64,000 bases of DNA, from contig CANNFB010000002.1 in assembly GCA_947503785.1 (NCBI GenBank), positions 298,294 to 362,293 on the forward strand, in the 5' to 3' direction. Below the pieces are notes generated by a model that saw only the letters and a list, made by a program, of their open reading frames with translations, was not told where the DNA came from and searched no databases. The position numbers and the translations under genes are program-made. This DNA is from an uncultured Campylobacterales bacterium (GTDB lineage Bacteria > Campylobacterota > Campylobacteria > Campylobacterales > Arcobacteraceae). Of the stretch, positions 26,309-33,292 are shown in pieces. Position 1 is the first letter of the stretch. Every line of letters starts with the position of its first letter.

Positions 26309-26857
26309 ATGGAATACTACACTTGGATATTAACTTTTCACGTAATGGCATTTATGTCATGGATGGCAATGCTTTTTTATCAGCCAAGACTTTATGTTTA
26401 TCATACAGAATACAAGGATAAACCAGATTTTGTAGAAGTTGTAAAAATCCAAGAATATAAAATGTACAAATATATTGGTGTTCCTGCTATGTGGGCAACA
26501 ATATTAAGTGGTGCAGTAATGCTATATCTGAATCCATATTTACTTTCTAGTGAAGCTGGAGGGTGGATGCATGCAAAACTCTTATTTGCTTTTTTATTAG
26601 TAATTTATTCTTATTCACTTGGATATTATATGAAGCAATTAGAGCAGGGGACTTGCACAAAATCTGGAAATTTCTTCAGAGCATATAATGAAGTTCCAAC
26701 TGTACTATCTCTTTTAATTGTAGGGTATGTAATAACAAAAACATTCTCAATTTTATTTACTGTTATTACTTTATTGTTTGGAGCATTTTTAGTTTACAAA
26801 GTATTAAAACAAAAACCTAAAAATAGTAAAAACTCAATAATAGGGAAAGAGGCATAA
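26309..26857 (+). CDS. hemJ: protoporphyrinogen oxidase HemJ (UPF0093)
   Basis: Integral membrane enzyme of 182 aa that oxidises protoporphyrinogen IX in heme synthesis. The four-helix HemJ signature is seen: WILTFHVMAFMSWMAMLFYQPRL is read with H11 in helix 1 and FYQPRL after it, YKYIGVPAMWATILSG starts helix 2, WMHAKLLFAFLL starts helix 3, and FFRAYNEVPTVLSLLIV forms helix 4. This is the expected substitute for HemG/HemY in Campylobacterota. It overlaps the phoH gene by one base. Confidence 0.9.
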   Translation: MEYYTWILTFHVMAFMSWMAMLFYQPRLYVYHTEYKDKPDFVEVVKIQEYKMYKYIGVPAMWATILSGAVMLYLNPYLLSSEAGGWMHAKLLFAFLLVIYSYSLGYYMKQLEQGTCTKSGNFFRAYNEVPTVLSLLIVGYVITKTFSILFTVITLLFGAFLVYKVLKQKPKNSKNSIIGKEA

Positions 26858-28260
26858 TGATTTTTGAGAAACACTATGTTTTAGATACAAACATATTATT
26901 AGAAGATGCAACGAATATTTTTAAACTATCACAAGATAATAAAAACTTAATTATCTTACCAGAAACAGTTTTAGATGAAATAGATAGCAAAAAGTCTGGT
27001 TTTGATGAAATCAATTTTCAAGCAAGAGAGTTTGCAAGAATCTTAGAAAATTCTGAAATAAAAGAATCTATTTCAAAAGATGGTTATAAAATTATTAGAC
27101 TTGAAATACAAAATCTTCAGAAAGCTATTATAGATATAATTTCAAAAGATGAATATAATATAAATACAAAGAACGTATCTTTAAATATAATTAATGATAG
27201 AAAAATACTAGAGATTGCAAGTTTTTCAAAAGATTATTATAAAAGAAGTATAGAATTTCTTTCCCTTGACATCATGGCGCGAACAAGAGCTGTATCACTT
27301 GATATAAAAACTACATCACTTCTTGGTTCAAATAAAGATGACTTTAAATATGAGTTTATAAAAGATATAGAAATAAATTTTGAGGACTTAGAAGATTTTG
27401 ATAATAAAGAAATAGCTTTATTTGATAAAGAATATAAACCTTATAATTATTCGTATTGTTTTAAAGTAAAAGATTCAGATCAAGTAGTTTTAGCAAATAT
27501 TCAAAACAAAAGAATCAAAGTTTTAGATGAAATTGAAATAAGAAATCAAATAATTACTCCCTTAAATAAAGAGCAACTATTTTTTTCAAATGCAATAATC
27601 TCACATATTTACAACGTACTTATAGTTGAAGCAAAAGCAGGTTCTGGTAAAACTTTACTTGCTTTAAGTGGAGCACTAAAACTAGTAAGACAAAAAAAAT
27701 ACCAAAAAATTATCTATATTAGAAACTCAATTGAGTCATTAGATAAGGGTGAAGATATTGGATACCTACCAGGTTTTGAGGAAAAATTTAAAATATACAA
27801 TCACCCACTAATGGATAGTTTAGAATACATTATAAGAAGTGAATATAAAAAGAGAAACTCAAAAAAGAATATTGAGAATATTCCAGAACTTGATGATAGT
27901 GAAGTTACAACAAGAGTTGAGCAAATGATACAAAACTATAGTATTGAGACTATGTGGGTAGGGGAGATGAGAGGAAGAACTATTTCTAACTCATTTATCA
28001 TAATTGACGAAGCACAAAATATGTCTAATAAAACAATGCAAATGGTACTATCAAGAATTGACAATACTTCAAAAGTTGTAATATTAGGTTCAAATAAACA
28101 AATAGATAATTTCTACGTAAATAAATATACTAATTCACTAACAACACTTTTAAAATCTACAAAAAACGAAAGTACCTTAGTAAATACATTCGCAATAAAA
28201 TTACAAAAAGTATTAAGAGGTCCAATTACTGAGTGGGCTGAATTAATATTTTCTAAATAA
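26857..28260 (+). CDS. PhoH-like ATPase with N-terminal PIN domain
   Basis: A 467-aa protein of the PhoH2 type. The N-terminal PIN nuclease-like domain (residues 1-140) has acidic residues in YVLDTNILLEDA, PETVLDEIDSKKSG and a distal NDRKILEIA. The C-terminal PhoH domain has Walker A VEAKAGSGKTLLALSGA and Walker B FIIIDEAQNMSNKTMQMVLSR. In other bacteria such PIN-PhoH fusions are RNA helicase/RNases. The physiological target is unknown. The gene follows hemJ directly and ends before an inverted repeat at 28270. Confidence 0.88.
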   Translation: MIFEKHYVLDTNILLEDATNIFKLSQDNKNLIILPETVLDEIDSKKSGFDEINFQAREFARILENSEIKESISKDGYKIIRLEIQNLQKAIIDIISKDEYNINTKNVSLNIINDRKILEIASFSKDYYKRSIEFLSLDIMARTRAVSLDIKTTSLLGSNKDDFKYEFIKDIEINFEDLEDFDNKEIALFDKEYKPYNYSYCFKVKDSDQVVLANIQNKRIKVLDEIEIRNQIITPLNKEQLFFSNAIISHIYNVLIVEAKAGSGKTLLALSGALKLVRQKKYQKIIYIRNSIESLDKGEDIGYLPGFEEKFKIYNHPLMDSLEYIIRSEYKKRNSKKNIENIPELDDSEVTTRVEQMIQNYSIETMWVGEMRGRTISNSFIIIDEAQNMSNKTMQMVLSRIDNTSKVVILGSNKQIDNFYVNKYTNSLTTLLKSTKNESTLVNTFAIKLQKVLRGPITEWAELIFSK

Positions 28261-28269
28261 TACTTCACA

Positions 28270-28304
28270 CATATAATTACATATAAATTTTATGTAATTA
28301 TATG
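28270..28304. repeat. perfect 13-bp inverted repeat after phoH
   Basis: CATATAATTACAT (28270-28282) is followed after 9 nt by its exact reverse complement ATGTAATTATATG (28292-28304). No T-run follows, so it may stabilise the mRNA end, act as a weak terminator, or be an operator for the promoter 90 bp downstream. Confidence 0.55.
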
Positions 28305-28391
28305 CTTAGATACACTACATCAATACTTAATAGTAAATATAAATTTGAATAAATCATTCTACATATTATTAAAATACTTTTTATTTTGTGT

Positions 28392-28397
28392 TATAAT
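28392..28397 (+). promoter_or_regulatory. -10 box (TATAAT) upstream of the Phd-like/frdAB genes
   Basis: TTTTGTGTTATAATACATATTA has TATAAT at 28392-28397, followed by a second AT-rich TATTATAAT copy. The ATG of the next gene is at 28426 with TAGGAG at 28415-28420. Confidence 0.5.
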
Positions 28398-28425
28398 ACA
28401 TATTATAATACGTATAGGAGTTACG

Positions 28426-28854
28426 ATGGATTTACTACAATACAGATCAAATGAAATGTTTTCTTCAACAGAGTTAATCAGAAAAAGTAAAATGGTTTTT
28501 GATAAAATATCTAAAAAAGAGATAGAAAAAGCTGTAATCTTACGAGATGGAAAACCTAGTTTTATGCTTATGGATTTTAAAAAGTATGAAGAATTAATAA
28601 GTGAATATATACAATTAAAAGAAAAAGTTAAATCAAAACCTACCGCTGTTAAAAAAGATATTGACAATAAAATAGACCCTCATGAAAATGAAAACTATGA
28701 AGAAAATATTCAAGATATAAAAGAAGAGAATTTTGATGAAATAAATAGCCATGATTTAGAAGATGCACTTGCTCAAATTGAACAGTTAGATCTAGAATTA
28801 CAAAAGAAACCTGTTATTCAAAAAGAAGAGCAACTAAAAGATTTTTGGGAATAA
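28426..28854 (+). CDS. Phd/YefM antitoxin-like protein with acidic C-terminal extension
   Basis: A 142-aa protein. The start is the ATG at 28426 with a good TAGGAG; the 27 codons upstream in frame cover the promoter and should not be translated. The first ~75 residues resemble the Phd/YefM antitoxin N-terminal domain: SSTELIRKSKMVFDKI, AVILRDGKPSFMLMDFKKYEEL. The rest is a highly charged, Glu/Asp/Lys-rich coil. No toxin gene is adjacent; the next gene, 2 nt downstream, is the FrdA-like flavoprotein. It may be a stand-alone regulator of that operon. The similarity is moderate and the function is unproven. Confidence 0.6.
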   Translation: MDLLQYRSNEMFSSTELIRKSKMVFDKISKKEIEKAVILRDGKPSFMLMDFKKYEELISEYIQLKEKVKSKPTAVKKDIDNKIDPHENENYEENIQDIKEENFDEINSHDLEDALAQIEQLDLELQKKPVIQKEEQLKDFWE

Positions 28855-28855
28855 C

Positions 28856-30460
28856 ATGTATGATGTATTAATTATAGGCTCAGGAGCATCAGGATTAACT
28901 GCTGCTTTAAATGCTAAGCAAAATGGATCTACTGTTGCAATTCTTTCAAAAACTTATCCAACTCACTCACAAACTGTTCAAGCTCAAGGCGGTATAAATG
29001 CAGTTTTATATGAAGATGATGATAGTGTTGATATTCATACTAATGACACATATAAAGCATCCAGAGGGCTAGCAAATAAAGAGAATATAAACTTCATGTG
29101 TAAAAATGCTAAAGACACTATTTTATGGCTTGATAAAATTGGTGTCCCTTTTACAAAAAATGATAATAGTAAAATTTCACAAAGAAAATTTGGTGGAACA
29201 AAGAAAATAAGAACTTGCTATTCAAGTGATTATACAGGTTTAAAAATTGTTCATACTTTATTTGATCAGTGTATTAAAAATGATGTTGAATTTATAAATG
29301 AACATATTTTGCTAGATTTAATCATTGAAGATAATATATGCTTAGGAGTAATTGCTTTTGATATTATTGAAGGTATAGTAAAAGAGTTTAGAGCAAAAAG
29401 TACAATTCTAGCTAGTGGTGGTTATGCTGGAATTTACACTAACTTTACAACTAATTCATTTTCAAATACTGCTGATGGCTTAGCTATTTCTCTAAATTCA
29501 GGGGTAAATCTATCTAATATAGAGTTTGTACAGTTTCATCCAACAGCACTTGTTAATAGTAATATACTTGTAAGTGAAAGTGCTAGAGGTGAGGGTGGCT
29601 ATTTACTAAATCAAAAGCAAGAACGATTTATAGATGAATTAAAACCAAGAGATGAAGTTGCACGAGCTATATATCAAAAGATTAAAGCCAATGAAAAAGT
29701 ATATTTAGATTTAAGACACTTAGGACTTGAAAAAATAAACACTGTTATACCTCAAGAAAGAAGATTAGCTTTAGAGTTTTCAGGTGTTAAAATTGAAGAA
29801 GAACTTTTACCTATAAATCCAGCAGCTCATTATTCCATGGGTGGAGTAAAAACAGATATTAACTCAAATACGAATATAAACTCTTTATATGCTTGTGGTG
29901 AAGTTGCGCAAACTTCAATTCATGGAGCAAATAGGCTTGGTGGGAACTCACTGCTAGAAATAGTTACTTTTGGAAAAGTTGCTGGAATAAATGCATCAAA
30001 TAATGCTCAAGATATAAAGAGTATATTAGAAAAAGAAAGTACTGAATTTTATAAACAAAAAGAATATATAAAAGAGATATACACTTATACAAATGAAATT
30101 AATTTTTATAAAAGTAAAGAATATTTAGGAAAACTATTTTTTGACAATGTAGGTCTTTTTAGAAATGAGGAGAATTTACAATTTGCAATAAATGAGCTAG
30201 AAGAGATAAAGAGTAAAATTCCTAAGATGGGAGTTTTAGATAAATCAATAGAGTATAATAAAAACTTAGTAGAGTTTCTTGAGTTTTTAAATATGATAGA
30301 AATTGCTGAAGTAATTGCAAAAACTGCACAAAATAGAAAAGAAAGTCGAGGGGCGCATTATAGAGATGATTACCCCCAAGAGTTAAAGTTATATCAAAAG
30401 AACTCTCTTATAAAAAAAGTTAATAATAAATTAGTTCTATCTTTTGAGGATGTATCATGA
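28856..30460 (+). CDS. FrdA/SdhA-type flavoprotein subunit
   Basis: A 534-aa FAD protein of the fumarate reductase/succinate dehydrogenase family. The dinucleotide motif is LIIGSGASGLTAALNA. Active-site elements VQFHPTALV, SARGEGGYLL, DEVARAI, HYSMGGVKTD and SIHGANRLGGNSLLE are present. The FAD-proximal segment reads THSQTVQAQGG: the His that binds FAD covalently in classical FrdA/SdhA (in SHTV) appears to be Q39, so FAD may be non-covalent. No Tat or Sec signal is seen, so it should be cytoplasmic. L-aspartate oxidase (NadB) was considered, but the GGNSLLE motif and the adjoining FrdB-like gene (4-nt overlap) favour the Frd/Sdh group. Confidence 0.85.
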   Translation: MYDVLIIGSGASGLTAALNAKQNGSTVAILSKTYPTHSQTVQAQGGINAVLYEDDDSVDIHTNDTYKASRGLANKENINFMCKNAKDTILWLDKIGVPFTKNDNSKISQRKFGGTKKIRTCYSSDYTGLKIVHTLFDQCIKNDVEFINEHILLDLIIEDNICLGVIAFDIIEGIVKEFRAKSTILASGGYAGIYTNFTTNSFSNTADGLAISLNSGVNLSNIEFVQFHPTALVNSNILVSESARGEGGYLLNQKQERFIDELKPRDEVARAIYQKIKANEKVYLDLRHLGLEKINTVIPQERRLALEFSGVKIEEELLPINPAAHYSMGGVKTDINSNTNINSLYACGEVAQTSIHGANRLGGNSLLEIVTFGKVAGINASNNAQDIKSILEKESTEFYKQKEYIKEIYTYTNEINFYKSKEYLGKLFFDNVGLFRNEENLQFAINELEEIKSKIPKMGVLDKSIEYNKNLVEFLEFLNMIEIAEVIAKTAQNRKESRGAHYRDDYPQELKLYQKNSLIKKVNNKLVLSFEDVS

Positions 30461-31194
30461 ATATAAATATAAAAAGATTTAATAAACAAAATCATGAAAA
30501 TCAAATTACTAGTACTTTTTCTATTTCTAAAACAAATTTATTACAAGCACTTACAGAAATAAAAAATACAAGTGATGCAAGTTTAACTTTTAGATGTGGA
30601 TGTAAAAGTGGCGTTTGTGGTTCATGTGCTGTTAGAGTAAATGGAGTTGAAGTACTAGCTTGTAAAACTGTATTAATAGAGAATGATTTAATTGAACCTT
30701 TGAAAAACAGAGAAGTTATAAAAGATTTAGTTGTAGATGTTTCACATGAAACATTGTTAATAAAAAATTCTAACGCATTCTTAAAAGATAATAGTGAGCT
30801 TGAAATATCACAAAATGATGTAAAACTAATAGATACTCAAAGTAATTGTATACTTTGTAATGCTTGTTATAGTTCATGTCCTGTTTATGAAGTAAATAAA
30901 GAGTTTCTAGGCCCTTTTGCACTAACAAGAGCATTAAGATATGCAAATGATAAAAAAGTCTTAGATAACGCTGCTATAATAGATTCTATTCAAGATAAAG
31001 GGATATGGGATTGTACTTTATGTAGTGCTTGTACTTTTGTATGCCCACAAGGAATTGATCCAAAAGCTGATATTTTACAATTACAAAATATTTCTGTTCA
31101 AAAAGGATATGAAAATCCTAACTTTTCGAACTTTAATTCAGGAATGGATTTTGGAATGCAGGATATGGGATTTGACCCAAATGCAGGATTTTAA
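30457..31194 (+). CDS. FrdB/SdhB-type iron-sulfur subunit with two 4Fe-4S-like motifs
   Basis: A 245-aa electron-transfer subunit paired with the flavoprotein (ATGA overlap). The N-terminal 2Fe-2S domain has ligands C49, C54, C57 and C69. The C-terminal part has C131/C134/C137/C141 (CILCNACYSSCPVY) and C186/C189/C192/C196 (CTLCSACTFVCPQG). The last motif is CxxCxxCxxxCP, predicting a 4Fe-4S cluster where classical SdhB/FrdB have a three-cysteine 3Fe-4S site. The C-terminus ends in an odd Phe/Gly/Met/Asp-rich tail. No membrane anchor subunit follows: the next gene is convergent. Confidence 0.87.
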   Translation: MNINIKRFNKQNHENQITSTFSISKTNLLQALTEIKNTSDASLTFRCGCKSGVCGSCAVRVNGVEVLACKTVLIENDLIEPLKNREVIKDLVVDVSHETLLIKNSNAFLKDNSELEISQNDVKLIDTQSNCILCNACYSSCPVYEVNKEFLGPFALTRALRYANDKKVLDNAAIIDSIQDKGIWDCTLCSACTFVCPQGIDPKADILQLQNISVQKGYENPNFSNFNSGMDFGMQDMGFDPNAGF

Positions 31195-31226
31195 TTAAGA
31201 GCTTATATGCTCTTAATTAATTTTTT
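31191..31226. terminator. bidirectional rho-independent terminator between frdB-like and dctP-like genes
   Basis: A 12-bp perfect stem (TTAATTAAGAGC at 31191-31202 and GCTCTTAATTAA at 31209-31220) with loop TTATAT is followed by six T on the plus strand. The frdB stop codon is inside the stem. On the minus strand it follows the dctP-like stop by 10 nt. Confidence 0.85.
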
Positions 31227-31235
31227 AATTGAATA

Positions 31236-32303
31236 TTACAGATTATCTTTTAAGTATAAGTAATCAGACATTTTTGTCCACTCTCTAACTTTTTTCATAT
31301 AAGCATCTTGTGAATCTAGAACCTCTTTTAACATAGGACTTTTATTCCCCATTTCAATTCGTAATTCATTATTAGCTTTTTTCATAGCATTCATAACAGG
31401 AGTTGGAAAAGTTTTAATTTTAATATTTGGCTTCTCTTTTTTCATCTTATCCCAAGCTTGTGCACTCATATCATAATGTTGAATATACATATCATACGCA
31501 GATACTCTCATTGCAACAATCATAATTTGCTGTAAATCTTTCGGTAATTTATTAAACTTCTTTTTATTTATTAAAAATTGCATTTCAGACGCTGGCTCAT
31601 GCCAACCTGTATAGTAATATGGTGCGATCTTATGGAATCCCATTTTAATATCCATTGCAGGCCCAACCCATTCTAATGCATCGATACTATTTCTTTCTAG
31701 TGATGTATATAATTCACCTGGTGCAATATTTGTAACTTGAACTCCAAGTTTAGCCATGATCTCACCTGCAAAACCAGGGATTCTCATTTTTAAGCCTTTT
31801 AAGTCATCAAGTGTTTTTATTTCATTTCTAAACCATCCACCCATTTGTACGCCAGTACTTCCTCCAGGAAAAGATAAAACTCCATGTTTAGAATAAACTT
31901 TTTGCATCAACTCTAAACCACCGCCATGATAAAACCATGCATATTGTTCAGGAGCAGTTAAACCAAAAGGCATAGATGTAAAAGGTAAAGTATTTATATC
32001 TTTACCTTTCCAATAATAAGATGCACTATGACCCATATCATATTGTCCACCTTTAACCATATCAAGAATTCCTAAAGGAGCTTTATGTTTATTAGAAGAA
32101 TCAACTCTAATTTTAAGTCTACCATTTGACATCTCTTCTGCAAGTTTTGCCATATTTGTAGCAGCGTCAATTAAGGGAGTAGTAGTTTTACCCCAAGTAG
32201 TTGCCATCTTTAATTTATATACTTTTTCTTTTGCATTAAGGCTCATGCTCATTGCAATTAAAAGAACAGAGGTAACTCCAAGTTTACCAATCATTTTTTT
32301 CAT
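31236..32303 (-). CDS. orphan TRAP transporter substrate-binding protein (DctP family)
   Basis: Periplasmic solute receptor of 355 aa with signal peptide (to about residue 24, SMSLNA). It is a close paralogue of the lactate-module DctP at 48520-49593, sharing long blocks such as GILDMVKGGQYDMGHSASYY and LPKDLQ. The carboxylate-binding Arg of the family is in KGLKMRIPGFAGE. No DctQ/DctM genes are adjacent, so it must borrow membrane subunits encoded elsewhere, possibly those at 49730-51690. It overlaps the bluB stop by 4 nt (ATGA), so it is translated together with bluB. Its ligand is unknown, likely a 2-hydroxy or 2-keto carboxylate. Confidence 0.88.
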   Translation of the reverse strand: MKKMIGKLGVTSVLLIAMSMSLNAKEKVYKLKMATTWGKTTTPLIDAATNMAKLAEEMSNGRLKIRVDSSNKHKAPLGILDMVKGGQYDMGHSASYYWKGKDINTLPFTSMPFGLTAPEQYAWFYHGGGLELMQKVYSKHGVLSFPGGSTGVQMGGWFRNEIKTLDDLKGLKMRIPGFAGEIMAKLGVQVTNIAPGELYTSLERNSIDALEWVGPAMDIKMGFHKIAPYYYTGWHEPASEMQFLINKKKFNKLPKDLQQIMIVAMRVSAYDMYIQHYDMSAQAWDKMKKEKPNIKIKTFPTPVMNAMKKANNELRIEMGNKSPMLKEVLDSQDAYMKKVREWTKMSDYLYLKDNL

Positions 32304-32932
32304 TTCTTTTCCTTTTTTAAAATAAGATTTTTAATTTTCTTTTTCTTTTCCCAACCAAGTTTTTTTAATTCAGGTTCATCAAAAAACTCTTTTGTATATC
32401 CAAAACATAAATATGCAATAAATTTATAATCTTCTTTTTTGATATCAAAGATTTTGTTTATCTTTTTTGGCTTTAAAATAGAAACCCAACCCATTCCTAT
32501 ATTTAAAGCTCGTGCAGTTAGCCACATATTTAAAATTGCACATACAACAGAATATTCTCCTGTTCTTTTCATATATGTTTGCCCTAGAATATCACTCTTA
32601 CTTTTTTCATAATATACAGCAATATTAATATTTGATTCTTTAATTCCTTCAAGTTTTAATGAATTATATTGTTTTCTATTTTCAAATTTTTTCTTACTTT
32701 TATCATAAGATTTTTTAAAATGCTCGTAAACAAGTTCTTTCTTTTCTTCATCAACAATTACAAAACGCCAAGGTTGAGAATATCCAACCGAGGGTGCATT
32801 TTGTGCAGAGTTTAAAATTTTAAAAAGTTTTTTTTGTGATATTTTTTTATTGATAAAATTATTACCTCTAACATCACGTCTTGAAGTAATAATTTTATCT
32901 AATGTAGTTTGATCTTTTTTTGTAAAAATCAT
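32300..32932 (-). CDS. bluB: 5,6-dimethylbenzimidazole synthase BluB
   Basis: BluB is a nitroreductase-fold enzyme that cleaves reduced FMN with O2 to make 5,6-dimethylbenzimidazole, the lower ligand of vitamin B12. Diagnostic elements are ITSRRDVRG (R18-R19-D20), LNSAQNAPSVGYSQPWRFV, VVCAILNMWLTARALNIG followed by MGWVSIL, and the C-terminal AYLCFGYTKEFFDEPEL and GWE. These distinguish it from ordinary nitroreductases. The C-terminus is lysine-rich. It is the middle gene of a leftward set: a 100-aa protein ends next to its start and the orphan DctP overlaps its stop. No other cobalamin genes are in the window. Confidence 0.88.
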   Translation of the reverse strand: MIFTKKDQTTLDKIITSRRDVRGNNFINKKISQKKLFKILNSAQNAPSVGYSQPWRFVIVDEEKKELVYEHFKKSYDKSKKKFENRKQYNSLKLEGIKESNINIAVYYEKSKSDILGQTYMKRTGEYSVVCAILNMWLTARALNIGMGWVSILKPKKINKIFDIKKEDYKFIAYLCFGYTKEFFDEPELKKLGWEKKKKIKNLILKKEKK

Positions 32933-33235
32933 TTATATTGAAAAGTCGTGTAAGTCTTTGAATAAAAAAGCTTCAATAATCTCATCAATACTTTTTTGAC
33001 TAGGTGCCACTAAAGCAATTATCCCTTCATCCATAAATGGCCAAACATACTCTTGGTCATTTATAACAACTACTGCATCAATCCATTCTAATATATCTTC
33101 TCTTCTGTCTACAAATTCAATGCTCGCTATTTTACCGCCATCTAATTTTATAAAAGCCCAAGATTTATTTTCTTCAATTGAAGCAATAACACATTCATCT
33201 CTAGAAGTTGAATCAACTGGTATTAATACTGTCAT
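32933..33235 (-). CDS. 100-aa hypothetical protein, NifX/NafY-like in outline
   Basis: A short acidic protein starting MTVLIPVDSTSRDECVIASI. The IPVD beginning and the alternation of strands and acidic loops recall the dinitrogenase iron-molybdenum cofactor (NifX/NafY) domain, but the similarity is weak and no cysteine or histidine cluster site is present besides C15. The second half (DAVVVINDQEYVWPFMDEG, IIALVAPSQKSIDEIIEAF) fits the same fold. It is encoded immediately upstream of bluB and behind a clear promoter, so it is the first gene of that operon. The function is unknown. Confidence 0.6.
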   Translation of the reverse strand: MTVLIPVDSTSRDECVIASIEENKSWAFIKLDGGKIASIEFVDRREDILEWIDAVVVINDQEYVWPFMDEGIIALVAPSQKSIDEIIEAFLFKDLHDFSI

Positions 33236-33252
33236 ATAGTCCTCTTTAAAAT

Positions 33253-33258
33253 ATTATA
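33253..33258 (-). promoter_or_regulatory. -10 box (TATAAT) for the bluB operon
   Basis: On the minus strand ACTTATAATATTTT contains TATAAT, 18 nt before the ATG of the 100-aa gene, in the 57-bp gap after asnB. Confidence 0.5.
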
Positions 33259-33292
33259 AGTTATATAAGTTTTGATTTTACACTTTTGTTTC

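Noticed and set aside
28345..28425. N-terminal extension of the Phd-like protein with a hydrophobic segment
   Set aside because: It would be encoded by the promoter region; the ATG at 28426 has a proper TAGGAG site.
28856..30460. L-aspartate oxidase (NadB) assignment for the flavoprotein
   Set aside because: GGNSLLE and the overlapping FrdB-type subunit fit fumarate/succinate enzymes better; NadB normally has no iron-sulfur partner.
32300..32932. Generic nitroreductase
   Set aside because: The RRDVR, APSVGYSQPW and MGWVSIL segments are the BluB pattern rather than that of NfsA/NfsB-type enzymes.
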